A stretch of 64,000 nt of DNA from DASUBV01 sp036501025 (GTDB lineage: Bacteria; Actinomycetota; Actinomycetes; Streptosporangiales; Streptosporangiaceae), in contig DASYBB010000237.1 in NCBI GenBank assembly GCA_036501025.1, positions 1 to 64,000 of the forward strand, written 5' to 3'. This document shows, piece after piece, positions 27,343-36,065 of this stretch (its first letter is position 1; each line of letters starts with the position of its first letter). Position numbers and translations under genes: made by a program. A model generated the notes under the pieces. That model did no database searches, had not been told where the DNA came from, and worked only from the letters and a program-made list of their open reading frames with translations.

Positions 27343-29426
27343 CCCGGCGTCCGTGGCTGGCGCGCGCGGGGGCGGGACCGCAGTGGATCCGCCGTCGGGC
27401 CTGGCCCCGATGCCAACGGCTGGCCGCCCGCCCGCTGACCTGGCCCGGGCTGGCCGGCCTGGCGCTCGGGCTGCTGGCGCTCGGGCCCGCGCTGGCGCCC
27501 GGCTACATCCTCAGCTACGACATGGTGTTCCTGCCGCACGCGCCGATCTCGGCCGCGACGATCGGGCTGGCCGGCGGCGCGCCGCGGGCCGTGCCCAGCG
27601 ACGCGGTCCTCGCCGCGCTGTCGGCCGTCATCCCGGCTGACCTGCTGCAGAAGATCATCCTGGTTGCGATCGTCACCGCCTCCTGCGCGGGCGCCGCGCG
27701 GCTGCTCGGTCGCTGTGCCGAGCGCGCCGGGCGCCCGGCCCCGCTGCTGGGCCGCCTCGCCGCCGGCGTGTTCTACGCCTGGAACCCGTACGTGGCGGAG
27801 CGCCTGATCATCGGGCACTGGGCGCTGCTGCTCGGCTACGCCGGCCTGCCCTGGGTGGTGACGGCCGCCTGGGGCCCCCGCGCGGGTCAGCCGCCTCGCC
27901 CGGATCAGTCGCCTCGCGCAGACCAGCCGCCTCGCCCGGCTGAGTCGCCACGCCCGGGTCCGCCAGCGACATCCGGGGCCTGGCTGCGGTCGGCGGCGCG
28001 ACTCGGTGCCGCGGTGATCCCGGCGGCGATCGGGGGCTACGCGGCGGTCGCCATCACGGCCCTGACGGCCGTCCCCGCCGCGCTGGCCGACCCCGCCGCG
28101 CTGGGCGACCCCGCCGCGCTGGCCGACCCCGCCGCGCTGGCTGACCCCGCCGCGCCAGCCGACCCCGCCCGGATGGCCGACTCCGGGGCGCTTTCCGGCC
28201 CGGCTGCGGCACCTGGCCGAGCCCGGCGGGCCACGCGCGCTCATCGGCTGGCCGCCACCGTGGCCGTGCTCGGGGTGGCCAGCCTGCCGTGGGTGATCCC
28301 GTCGCTGCTGACCGCCGTGCACACCGACCCGGCCGGCGCCGATGCGTTCGCGGCGCGGCCGGACACGCCGTTCGGCGCGGCGGGCAGCCTGCTGATGCTC
28401 GGCGGGATCTGGAACGCGCAGGTCATCCCGCGCGGGTACGGCGGGGCCGGGTCGGCAGCGTGGCTGGTGGTGGTGCTGATCGCCGTGGCGGCGTATGTGC
28501 TGCTGGGCTGGCGCCGGCGGGCCTGCCCCGGCCTCGGGATCGCCGCGCTGGCCGGCTTCGCGGTGGCCGCCGCCGGCGTGACCGGCCCGACCCGGACGGT
28601 GCTGCGGCACCTGATCGCAGCGTGGCCCGGCTTCGGCGCGCTCCGCGACGGCCAGCAGTTCGTCGCCCCGCTGGCCCTGGCCGAGGCCATCGGGCTGGGC
28701 CTGGGCGTCGCGTGGCTCATCACCGGCCTGGCCGGCGCCTCGCGCGGGCCACGCCGTAGCAACGCCTCCGCGGCAGTGCCGCCCGCGGGTGGCGGCGCGC
28801 GGGGCGCGGCGGTGGCCCTGGCGGTGATGGCGGTCATCGCGCCGGTGGTGTTGCTGCCCGGACTGGCGTGGGGGGCCGCGGGGCGGCTGCATGCGACGGC
28901 GTACCCGGCCGACTGGCTCGCGGCCCGCCGGCTCATCGATGCCGGCGGCCGGCCCGGCTCGGTCGTGCTGCTGCCCTGGGCGGCCTACCGCCGATTCAGC
29001 TGGAACGACGGCGAGGCCGTCCTCGACCCGTGGACCAAGATGCTGGCGCGCCCGGTCATCTGGAACGACGCCCTTCAGGTCGGCGCCCTGACCGTCGCCG
29101 CCGAAGACCCGCAGGCCCGCCGCCTCACGCCTGTCCTGGCGAGTCCGGGATCTCTCACCGGCCCGCTGCGGGCGGCGGGCGTGCGGTACGTCGTCGTCGA
29201 TGCCGGGCCACTGCTGCGGGGCGGCCCGAGCAGCGCCCCCGCCGCGAGCAGCGGGCGGCCGGGCCAGGGCGACGCGGGCGGCGAGGGCACCTGCCTGGCC
29301 GCGCGGGCCCGGCTGCCGGGCGCGACCGTCGTGCTGGCTTCCGCCGACCTCATCGTGTTCCGGCTGCCCGCCAGGCTCGGGACCAACCCGGCAAAAGGGC
29401 CGACTTGCCCGGCTATCGGCCGGTAA
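27336..29426 (+). CDS. large polytopic membrane protein, possible GT-C-like enzyme (Rv0226c-like by position)
   Basis: This 696-residue protein has about ten or more hydrophobic segments. It starts at GTG 27336, overlapping the GT4 stop by 7 bp. After the first helix comes the loop SYDMVFLPHAPISAATIG, then GVFYAWNPYVAERLIIGHWALLLGYAGLPW, and after the helices a soluble C-terminal part (about 515-690). The arrangement resembles GT-C glycosyltransferases or their non-catalytic relatives, but I see no decisive motif. Two low-complexity inserts occur: a PPRPDQSPR-type stretch (about 27885-27970) and an AALADP repeat. By neighbours it corresponds to mycobacterial Rv0226c and probably takes part in the same envelope pathway as the aftD-like gene. 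Confidence 0.65.
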   Translation: MLARRPWLARAGAGPQWIRRRAWPRCQRLAARPLTWPGLAGLALGLLALGPALAPGYILSYDMVFLPHAPISAATIGLAGGAPRAVPSDAVLAALSAVIPADLLQKIILVAIVTASCAGAARLLGRCAERAGRPAPLLGRLAAGVFYAWNPYVAERLIIGHWALLLGYAGLPWVVTAAWGPRAGQPPRPDQSPRADQPPRPAESPRPGPPATSGAWLRSAARLGAAVIPAAIGGYAAVAITALTAVPAALADPAALGDPAALADPAALADPAAPADPARMADSGALSGPAAAPGRARRATRAHRLAATVAVLGVASLPWVIPSLLTAVHTDPAGADAFAARPDTPFGAAGSLLMLGGIWNAQVIPRGYGGAGSAAWLVVVLIAVAAYVLLGWRRRACPGLGIAALAGFAVAAAGVTGPTRTVLRHLIAAWPGFGALRDGQQFVAPLALAEAIGLGLGVAWLITGLAGASRGPRRSNASAAVPPAGGGARGAAVALAVMAVIAPVVLLPGLAWGAAGRLHATAYPADWLAARRLIDAGGRPGSVVLLPWAAYRRFSWNDGEAVLDPWTKMLARPVIWNDALQVGALTVAAEDPQARRLTPVLASPGSLTGPLRAAGVRYVVVDAGPLLRGGPSSAPAASSGRPGQGDAGGEGTCLAARARLPGATVVLASADLIVFRLPARLGTNPAKGPTCPAIGR
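28077..28166 (+). repeat. five 18-bp tandem repeats inside a membrane-protein gene
   Basis: Five units close to GCCGCGCTGGCCGACCCC encode AALADP repeats in a loop between two hydrophobic segments. The unit length of six codons keeps the frame whatever the copy number. Confidence 0.85.
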
Positions 29427-29495
29427 CCTGGCCAGGCATATCGGGCCGGAAGCGCGCCCGGCCGGGAACTCGCGACGAGCCGCAGGAGGGTGATC

Positions 29496-29639
29496 GTGAC
29501 ATCACGCGTGGGCGTCATCATCGCCTCGATCGTGGCCGGGATCCTGCTGGCGGCTGGCGCTGCCTACGGGGTCACCGCCGTCGCCACCACCCCGCAGACG
29601 CCGGCCAACCAGAACCCGTACAACTACGGGACCCCCTGA
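29496..29639 (+). CDS. DUF2613-like small membrane peptide
   Basis: A 47-residue peptide, found by reading the gap after the polytopic membrane-protein gene. AGGAGG lies 6 nt before the GTG start. The sequence is one hydrophobic segment (VGVIIASIVAGILLAAGAAYGV) followed by a short polar, Asn/Pro-rich extracytoplasmic tail ending NPYNYGTP. The size, topology and place fit the DUF2613 family, which in M. tuberculosis is Rv0236A, next to aftD. The function is unknown; a small partner or signal-anchor peptide of the arabinosylation machinery is a reasonable guess. Confidence 0.75.
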   Translation: MTSRVGVIIASIVAGILLAAGAAYGVTAVATTPQTPANQNPYNYGTP

Positions 29640-29735
29640 CCGGCGCAGCCCGGGCGCGGCATCACTGCCCACCCTCAGCGGTCCGGATCACCCACCGGCG
29701 TCGGCGTACGAAACGAACCACTCACGGGCGACGAT

Positions 29736-30686
29736 TTAGCGGGACTCGATGGTGACCTGGGGCAGGAGTTGCTCGTAGGCGACGAGGTCGGGGTCGCCGG
29801 CCGGGGCGGCTGAGGCGGCCAGGCTGACCGCGTGCTGGAGGCTCTCGGGCCAGGACCAGCCGAGGGCGACGCCGGGGACGAGGCCGGCCACGAGGGCGTC
29901 GCGGGACATCGGGGGGGCGCCGGGCAGGCTTGCGCGCCACTGCCCGGTGGCGGTCAGCACCTCGACGACGTCGCCGCACATCGTCGCCACCGCTCCCGCG
30001 CCGGCCGCCAGCAGGCGCCGGAGGCTGGCCTCGCTCCAGGCGTCGTCGCCGGTCGCGCCCGGCCCGACCACCCCGGACTCGGCCTCGCGGGACTCCTCCA
30101 CGCCCGGCTCGCCGGCGCCCGGCCCGCCGGGCTCGGGGATGACGAGGGCGGGGTGGCGGGCGGCGGCGGGCCAGAGGGCGGCGGCGCCGGCGTCGAGGAC
30201 GACCGGGACGCCGGCCTCGGCGGCGTAGGTCGCGAACGTGGCGTAGGTCTCGGGCGGCAGTCCGTCGGGCAGGCCGCCGCACAGGACGGCGGCGCTGGCC
30301 CCCTCGAGCAGGTCGCGGTAGTCGGCGGCCAGCCGGCCCAGCTCCTCGGTGGTGATGTACGGGGACGGCTCGGCGAAGCTCGTCGTCGTGCCGGTCTCGG
30401 CGTCGGTCACCTCGACCAGGCGCCGGGACTCGCGGGCGATGCGGGTGAACTGGGTGGGCACGCCGCGGCGGGCCAGCTCGGCCCGGATCAGCTCGCCGGC
30501 GGTGCCGCCGGCCAGGCCGGCCGCGGCGACCTCGTGGCCGAAGGTGTGCAGCATCCGCGCCACGGCCGGACCGCGGCCGCCGGCCCGGTACCGGACCGGC
30601 CCGACGTGATGAGTGGTGCCGGGGACAATCCGTTTCGTGTGATAGCTGACGTGCATCACGGGGTCCAGGCTGACGGCGATGATCAT
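29736..30686 (-). CDS. PfkB/1-phosphofructokinase-like protein with altered catalytic motif
   Basis: The 316-residue protein has the FruK/LacC-type start MIIAVSLDPVMHVSYHTKRIVPGTTHHVGPVRYRAGGRGPAVARMLHTFG, the mid-domain LCGGLPDGLPPETYATFATYAAEAGVPVVLDA, and a C-terminal ATP-site region. The usual GAGD anion-hole motif is replaced by Met260-Ser261-Arg262-Asp263 before ALVAGLVPG, so the catalytic Asp remains but the glycines do not. An acidic/Gly insert is present at about 195-215. ATG 30686 follows AGGAG at about 10 nt. It may have a changed activity or be a binding protein. No fructose PTS genes are nearby. Confidence 0.7.
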   Translation of the reverse strand: MIIAVSLDPVMHVSYHTKRIVPGTTHHVGPVRYRAGGRGPAVARMLHTFGHEVAAAGLAGGTAGELIRAELARRGVPTQFTRIARESRRLVEVTDAETGTTTSFAEPSPYITTEELGRLAADYRDLLEGASAAVLCGGLPDGLPPETYATFATYAAEAGVPVVLDAGAAALWPAAARHPALVIPEPGGPGAGEPGVEESREAESGVVGPGATGDDAWSEASLRRLLAAGAGAVATMCGDVVEVLTATGQWRASLPGAPPMSRDALVAGLVPGVALGWSWPESLQHAVSLAASAAPAGDPDLVAYEQLLPQVTIESR

Positions 30687-30842
30687 CGTCGGGGCGGCTC
30701 CTGAGCGCGGGCGCGACCCGGCCGGGGCGGGAGGACGGCCGGGGAGCAGGGCATGTGCGGGAGCATAAGCCCTTTTCCGAGCCGCCTGACCGGATTCGCC
30801 GGCGCCGGCGCCGGACCGCCGGCGCGCCGCTACCCTGGGGAC

Positions 30843-31226
30843 ATGAATGCCAGGCCCGCGCTGGCCGCGGTCGGCGGCCTGATCCTGGACCTCTGCGCGG
30901 TACTCGCGTTCGTGGCCATCGGGCGGCACACCCACCATGACGGCGACGGCCTGGCCGGGCTGTGGCAGACGGCCTGGCCGTTCCTGGCCGGGCTCGCCAT
31001 CGGGCTGGCCGCGGTGCGGGCGTGGCGGGCACCGCTGGCCCTTCAGCCGAGCGGGCTGGGGGCCTGGCTCGGCGCCGCCGGGGCGGGCATGGTGATCCGG
31101 GTCCTGGCTGGTCAGGGGACGGCGGCGGCCTTCATCGGGGTGGCGCTGGCGTTCCTGGGCCTGTTCCTGCTCGGGTGGCGTGTCGTGGTCCGGATCGTGA
31201 CCACGCAGCTGCAGGCCACGCACTAG
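30843..31226 (+). CDS. DUF3054 family membrane protein
   Basis: This 127-residue protein has four hydrophobic segments and the DUF3054 pattern: ILDLCAVLAFVAIGRHTHHDGDGLAGLWQTAWPFLAGLAIG, then a helical hairpin ending GWRVVVRIVTTQ. The His-rich loop after the first helix (GRHTHHD) is typical of the family, whose function is not known. ATG 30843 has TACCCT exactly 6 nt upstream, which suggests a leaderless transcript. It is divergent from the PfkB-like gene and followed by the first operator of the TetR regulon. Confidence 0.8.
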   Translation: MNARPALAAVGGLILDLCAVLAFVAIGRHTHHDGDGLAGLWQTAWPFLAGLAIGLAAVRAWRAPLALQPSGLGAWLGAAGAGMVIRVLAGQGTAAAFIGVALAFLGLFLLGWRVVVRIVTTQLQATH

Positions 31227-31254
31227 CGCCCCCACTGAGACGACGGCGCCATCC

Positions 31255-31298
31255 TTGCCACGGTTAAGCGGCCCCCTTTAGACTGAATGTTCAGTCAA
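31255..31298 (+). promoter_or_regulatory. TetR-regulon promoter and operator site 1 (aminotransferase gene)
   Basis: The palindrome GACTGAATGTTCAGTC (31281-31296) has 7-bp arms and a 2-bp centre. A promoter TTGCCA (31255-31260), 18 bp, TAGACT (31279-31284) overlaps it, so a bound repressor would cover the -10 element and the transcription start. GAGGAG and the ATG at 31315 follow. Confidence 0.75.
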
Positions 31299-31314
31299 CC
31301 GCGAGGAGCGGGCT

Positions 31315-32715
31315 ATGGCCGCCATGCAGGCCGCAATCACTTCAACGGGAAAACCCATCACCCTGAGCGAGATCATCGCCGAGCAGGAGCGGATCTTCGA
31401 GGAGCGCCAGCCGGAATCACGGCGGCTGGCCGGCCTGGCCGCCGGGTCGCTGGCGGGCGGGGTGACCTCCAGCTGGCAGATCACCCGGCCGCAGCCGGTC
31501 TGGCTCAGCCACGGGCAGGGCTCGAAGATCTACGACGTGGACGGCAACGAGTACGTTGACCTGCACGGCGGCTACGGGGCCGGGCTGGCGGGCCACGGCC
31601 ACCCGGCCGTGGTGACGGCGGTCCGCGAGCAGGTCGGGCTGGGCACGCACTTCGCGCAGCCGACCCGGGCGGCGATCGCGGTGGCACAGGAACTGTCGCG
31701 CCGGTTCGGGCTGCCGCAGTGGCGGTTCGCCAACTCCGGCACCGAGGCCACGATGGACGCGGTGCACCTGATGCGGGCCATCACCGGGCGCGACCTCATC
31801 ATCAAGGTCGAGGGCTGCTACCACGGCCACCACGACTCGGTGCAGGTCTCGGTCTGCCCGGAGGACGACGCCGGCATCGGGCCGGCCCGGCGGCCGCGGG
31901 GCGTCCCGTCGAGCGCCGGGATCCCGCAGGCCATCACCGACCTGACGCTGATCGCCGGCTTCAACGACCTGGCCGCGGTCGAGGCGCTGCTGACCGAGCA
32001 CCCAGGCCAGGTGGCCGGCATGATCATCGAGCCGATCATGATGAACGCCGGCATCATCCGCCCGGAGCCCGGTTACCTCGCCGGGCTGACGGACCTCCTG
32101 CACGCCCACGGGGCGCTGCTCACCTTCGACGAGGTCAAGACCGGGCTGACGGCCGGGCCGGGCGGCGCCACCGGCCTCACCGGCGTCACCGCCGACATCG
32201 TGTGCCTGGCCAAGGCCATCGGCGGCGGCGTCGCGGTGGCCGCGATCGGCGGCAGCGAAGAGGTCATGGCCCACGTGACCAACGGCGACTACGAGATGGT
32301 CGGCACGTTCAACGGGAACCCGCTGGCCATGGCCGCGGCCCGGGCCATGCTGACCGAGGTGGTCACGCCCGAGGCGTACGAGCGGATCGGCCGGCTGCGG
32401 CGGCTGGCCGTCGACGGGCTGGAACGGGAAATCGCCCGGAACGGCCTGAGCGCCCGCGTGGTGGCGGTGGGCGCTAAGGGATGCGTGGAGTTCTCGGCCG
32501 AGCCGGTCCGCGATTTCCGCGGCTTCCTGGGAATCGAGGATTCCTACAGTCATGCGCACTGGCTCTTCCAGCACAACGGCGGAGTGTTCCTGCCGCCGTG
32601 GGGGAAAACCGAGCAATGGCTGATCTCTGTGCAGCACGATGAGGCGGACATCCAGCGTTTCGTATCGAACTTCGCTGCCTTCGCCGCGGCTGTCGCCCCG
32701 GCCGACGTAGATTAA
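31315..32715 (+). CDS. class III aminotransferase, glutamate-1-semialdehyde aminomutase-like
   Basis: This 466-residue PLP enzyme carries NSGTEATMDAVHLMRAITGRDLIIKVEGCYHGHHDS, FDEVKTGLTAGPGG and the Schiff-base lysine in CLAKAIGGGVAVAAIGG. It is closest in pattern to HemL-type aminomutases and related amine transaminases, but it is longer and does not lie with heme genes. Given the Pot-type importer 116 bp downstream and the shared operator, I infer a transaminase or aminomutase acting on an imported amine or amino acid. ATG 31315 follows GAGGAG by 6 nt. Operator site 1 lies 18 bp upstream of the start codon. Confidence 0.85.
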   Translation: MAAMQAAITSTGKPITLSEIIAEQERIFEERQPESRRLAGLAAGSLAGGVTSSWQITRPQPVWLSHGQGSKIYDVDGNEYVDLHGGYGAGLAGHGHPAVVTAVREQVGLGTHFAQPTRAAIAVAQELSRRFGLPQWRFANSGTEATMDAVHLMRAITGRDLIIKVEGCYHGHHDSVQVSVCPEDDAGIGPARRPRGVPSSAGIPQAITDLTLIAGFNDLAAVEALLTEHPGQVAGMIIEPIMMNAGIIRPEPGYLAGLTDLLHAHGALLTFDEVKTGLTAGPGGATGLTGVTADIVCLAKAIGGGVAVAAIGGSEEVMAHVTNGDYEMVGTFNGNPLAMAAARAMLTEVVTPEAYERIGRLRRLAVDGLEREIARNGLSARVVAVGAKGCVEFSAEPVRDFRGFLGIEDSYSHAHWLFQHNGGVFLPPWGKTEQWLISVQHDEADIQRFVSNFAAFAAAVAPADVD

Positions 32716-32776
32716 AAAACGATCTCGGCCCTTGCGCTGGCCGCCCGGCAAGTGTAGTCATGTGCAGGTATAGGAC

Positions 32777-32797
32777 GACTGATCGACTGTTCAGTCA
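32777..32797 (+). promoter_or_regulatory. TetR-regulon operator site 2 (ABC importer), one half-site degenerate
   Basis: The right half, GTTCAGTCA, matches the other sites. At standard spacing the left half (GATCGAC) is poor, but an intact GACTGA lies 4 bp further out. The site is 35 bp before the substrate-binding-protein start. Weaker or differently spaced repression is possible. Confidence 0.55.
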
Positions 32798-32831
32798 GGG
32801 AGCTTGATCCTCGTCCGAGGAGGGGGGGTCG

Positions 32832-34091
32832 ATGCACCCTCGCGAGGGCTGGCAGCCCGACGGGCGCCGCCGGGTGCGCGGGCTCTCCCGCCGCGCCGCC
32901 CTGCAGCGCGGCGCCGCGGCGGCCCTGCTGGCGGGCGGGGCGGGCAGCGTGCTGGACGCGTGCGCCCCGTTCCTGACCGGCGGCACGACGGTGCCGCTGC
33001 CGCGGCCGAGCAACCCGGTGAGCTGGCCCACCACGCAGAACAAGCCGATCGAGGACGGCCTCGACATCGAGCCGGGCGCCACCCTGCAGATCTTCAACTG
33101 GGTCGCGTACCTCAATCAGGCGTGCGTGAACAGCTTCGCCAAGAAGTACAAGTGCAAGGTCGTCGTGACCACGTTCAACACGATGGACGAGGCCCTGTCC
33201 AAGCTGCGCAGCGGGCTGTCGTTCGACGTGTTCATGGGCGTCACCGTCGACGTGCTGGGCCAGCTGATCGAGTCGAGGCTGATCCAGCCGCTGAACCACA
33301 GCTACCTGCCGAACATCACCCAGGCCTGGTCGGACTTCACCGACCCGTTCTATGACCAGGGCTGGAAGTACACCGTCCCGTACACGATTTACACGACGGG
33401 CGTCTCCTGGCGCAAGGACCTGGTCCACGAGAACCCGTATGCCATGGCCAACGGGTACACGATGCCGTGGAATCCCAAGTACAAGGGCAAGATCGCGATC
33501 CTCGATGACTACCGCGAGGGCATCAGCCTGGGGCTGATGAAGAACGGGATCTTCAACCTGAACGCCACCCGCAAGGACCAGATCGACCTGTCCCGGCAGA
33601 GCCTGCAGGACCTGCGCAGCCTGGTCAACGTGCACATCGACAACAACGACTACACCGAGATCCCCGACGGGCAGACGTGGATCCACACGGCCTGGTCGGG
33701 CGACATGGCGGCGGCGCCGTCGTACATGCCCAAGGGGGTGCCGGTCGAGGTGGTGGGCTACTGGTTCCCCGCTGACGGGCGCGGGCCGGTGGCCAACGAC
33801 ACCAACACGGTGCTGCGCTCGGCCAAGAACCCGGTGCTGGCCCACGCGTTCCTCAACTACATGCTGGACCTGCACAACGTGCTGGAGAACATCAGCTGGA
33901 ACGGGTACATGCAGCCGCTCACGCAGGTCACGCCGCAGCGGCTGGTGACTGAGAAGATCCTGCCGCCCAGCCTGATGTCCACGGCGGTGCTGCCGTCCTA
34001 CTTCCGGCGCGGCGTGGCCGAGCTGCAGCTGCCGGTCGACGCCGACGCGCTGTGGCAGCAGGCGTGGCTCGTCGTGAGCAACGGGATCTGA
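32832..34091 (+). CDS. PotD/PotF-type ABC transporter substrate-binding lipoprotein
   Basis: This 419-residue binding protein has a twin-arginine signal (LSRRAALQRG, Arg20-Arg21) followed by a lipobox-like LDAC with Cys44, so it is probably a Tat-exported lipoprotein. The mature part follows the polyamine-binding protein pattern: LQIFNWVAYLNQACVNSFAKKYKCKV, DVFMGVTVDVLGQLI, PYTIYTTGVSWRKDLV and AKNPVLAHAFLNYML. A strong GAGGAGGGGGG precedes the ATG. It is the first gene of an importer operon (binding protein and two permeases), with its ATPase convergent. The family binds putrescine, spermidine and other small cations or amino-acid derivatives; the ligand here is unknown. Confidence 0.9.
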   Translation: MHPREGWQPDGRRRVRGLSRRAALQRGAAAALLAGGAGSVLDACAPFLTGGTTVPLPRPSNPVSWPTTQNKPIEDGLDIEPGATLQIFNWVAYLNQACVNSFAKKYKCKVVVTTFNTMDEALSKLRSGLSFDVFMGVTVDVLGQLIESRLIQPLNHSYLPNITQAWSDFTDPFYDQGWKYTVPYTIYTTGVSWRKDLVHENPYAMANGYTMPWNPKYKGKIAILDDYREGISLGLMKNGIFNLNATRKDQIDLSRQSLQDLRSLVNVHIDNNDYTEIPDGQTWIHTAWSGDMAAAPSYMPKGVPVEVVGYWFPADGRGPVANDTNTVLRSAKNPVLAHAFLNYMLDLHNVLENISWNGYMQPLTQVTPQRLVTEKILPPSLMSTAVLPSYFRRGVAELQLPVDADALWQQAWLVVSNGI

Positions 34092-34093
34092 CG

Positions 34094-35050
34094 ATGGTCC
34101 ACTACGCGCCCCAGCCCGAGCCCGGTGCCAAGCGGCCGCCCCAGCGGTCCGACGCCACCCGGCAGTCCAGGACGTTCTGGGTGCTGCTCGCGGCGCCCGG
34201 CGTCGTGTGGCTGGCCGTGCTGTTCATCGTCCCGTTCTACGCCGTGCTGGCCATCGGCGAGGGCAAGCTGAACCGGCTGTTCGAGTCGCCGGTGGCCGTC
34301 TACAACCCGCTGCACTGGAGCTCGGCCAACCTGACCAATGTCTGGCACGACCTGTTCGGCTCGGGCTCGTTCGCCGGGCCGATCGTGATCCGGACCATCG
34401 TCTACGTGGCCGTGGCGTCGCTGCTGTGCCTGGTCATCGGCTACCCGGCGGCGTACTTCGTGAGCCGGTTCGCCGGCCGCCGCAAGGGCCTGTTCCTGGT
34501 CCTGCTGATCGCCCCGTTCTGGATCAGCTTCATGATGCGGATGCTGGCCTGGATCGACCTGCTGCAGGTCAACGGCTACGTCAACAAGGTGCTGACGTCG
34601 CTGCACATCATCAGCACGCCGGTGAACTGGCTGGGCGGCAACCCGGTGACGGTCATCCTGGGACTGGTCTACGGCTACATCCCGTACCTGATCCTGGTCC
34701 TGTTCGCCGGGCTCGACCGGATCGACCCGTCGCTGATCGAGGCCGGCCGGGACCTGGGGCTGGGCCGGATGCAGACGTTCTGGCGGGTCACGCTGCCGCT
34801 GTCCCGGCAGCCGATCCTGACCGGCATGCTGATCACGGTGCTGCCGATGATCGGCGACTACTTCACCAACCAGCTGCTGTCGGGGGCGGCCAACACCTCG
34901 ATGATCGGCAACCTGATCCAGGGCCAGCTCGGCACGCCCGGCCTGCAGGGGCAGGGCGCCATCTTGTCGCTGCTGCTCCTGCTCGTCCTGCTGGCCCCGA
35001 TGATCTACTACGTGCGGTCCACCAACCGCGTGGCCCGGGAGGCGGGATGA
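34094..35050 (+). CDS. PotB-type ABC transporter permease
   Basis: The 318-residue permease has six membrane helices and the binding-protein-dependent transport signature near the EAA loop: EAGRDLGLGRMQTFWRVTLPLSRQPI. A polar N-terminal stretch of about 25 residues precedes helix 1. It starts 2 bp after the binding-protein gene and overlaps the next permease gene by 4 bp (ATGA), so the three are one operon. It should pair with the PotC-type protein as the membrane channel. Confidence 0.92.
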   Translation: MVHYAPQPEPGAKRPPQRSDATRQSRTFWVLLAAPGVVWLAVLFIVPFYAVLAIGEGKLNRLFESPVAVYNPLHWSSANLTNVWHDLFGSGSFAGPIVIRTIVYVAVASLLCLVIGYPAAYFVSRFAGRRKGLFLVLLIAPFWISFMMRMLAWIDLLQVNGYVNKVLTSLHIISTPVNWLGGNPVTVILGLVYGYIPYLILVLFAGLDRIDPSLIEAGRDLGLGRMQTFWRVTLPLSRQPILTGMLITVLPMIGDYFTNQLLSGAANTSMIGNLIQGQLGTPGLQGQGAILSLLLLLVLLAPMIYYVRSTNRVAREAG

Positions 35051-35991
35051 CCAGTGTCTCGACGCCCGCCCGGGCGTCGTCCCCGGACGCGGCCGGCGCC
35101 CCGGCGGCCCGGCGGCGGGCGCCGTGGCGCAACCCGTGGCGGCACCCGTGGTTCCTGGAGGGCTTCACCTGGCTCTACCTGGTCTGGTCCCTGGCCCCGA
35201 TCGCCATCGCCGTGCTGTTCTCGTTCAACAACGGCAAGTCGCAGGCGACCTACCAGGGGCTGTCGTTCCGCTGGTACTGGGGCGACCCGGTCAACTCGGT
35301 GTGGCACAACCCGCAGCTCCAGAGCGCGGTGTTCACCACGCTCAGGCTGTCGGCCTACACGACCCTGATCGCGGTGCCGATCGGCGTCGCGTTCGCGCTC
35401 GGCATCAACCGGTGGCGGGGCCGGATCCCGTCCAGCTTCAACTTCATCATGATCCTGTCGTTCGTGGTCCCCGAGCTGATCTTCGGCGTGGCCATGTTCT
35501 TCGTCTTCACCAGGCTGTTCACCGGCATCCAGGTCGGCACGCTGGCCGAGGTGCTCGGCCTGGTGACCTGGAACGTGAGCTGGCCGGCGATCCTGGTCCA
35601 GGCCCGGCTGGCCGGCCTCGGGCGGCAGTACGAGGAGGCCGCGGCCGACCTCGGCGCCACCCAGTTCCAGACCATGCGCCGGGTCATGATGCCGCTGCTG
35701 GCCCCGGCCATCTTCGCCAGCGCGATCCTGGTCTTCTCCGGCGTCATCGACGACTTCGTGATCGTCGACCTGCTGTCGTCGAACGCGAGCAACACCCCGA
35801 TGTCAGTGATCATCTACTCGACCCAGCACGGCGGCAACGGCGGCCCGGCGCTGAACGCGCTGGCCACCATCATGCTGGTGTTCTCGTTCGTGGTCGCGGC
35901 GGTGGGCTACGCGGGCTACCGGTTCATGACCCGCGGGGAGCGGATCGACGGCAAGCAGGCCCTGGCCACGATCGCCGGGGCCGAGGGATAG
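35047..35991 (+). CDS. PotC-type ABC transporter permease
   Basis: This 314-residue permease has six helices and the EAA-type motif EEAAADLGATQFQTMRRVMMPLLAPAIF. The first 30 residues are Pro/Ala/Arg-rich and cytoplasmic. The ATG overlaps the preceding stop, so translation is coupled. After helix 1, NNGKSQATYQGLSFRWYWGD matches the PotC/YdcV pattern. The operon ends about 75 bp before the convergent ATPase gene. Confidence 0.92.
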   Translation: MTSVSTPARASSPDAAGAPAARRRAPWRNPWRHPWFLEGFTWLYLVWSLAPIAIAVLFSFNNGKSQATYQGLSFRWYWGDPVNSVWHNPQLQSAVFTTLRLSAYTTLIAVPIGVAFALGINRWRGRIPSSFNFIMILSFVVPELIFGVAMFFVFTRLFTGIQVGTLAEVLGLVTWNVSWPAILVQARLAGLGRQYEEAAADLGATQFQTMRRVMMPLLAPAIFASAILVFSGVIDDFVIVDLLSSNASNTPMSVIIYSTQHGGNGGPALNALATIMLVFSFVVAAVGYAGYRFMTRGERIDGKQALATIAGAEG

Positions 35992-36065
35992 GGCGCCGGG
36001 ACCACCCACACGAAACGGGGCCGTGCCCGGCGGGCTGGTTTCTCAGCAGCTGACGCTGGCCCGCC

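Noticed and set aside
31315..32715. HemL of heme biosynthesis
   Set aside because: Similar family, but it is placed in an inducible transporter/oxidase regulon with no heme genes nearby.
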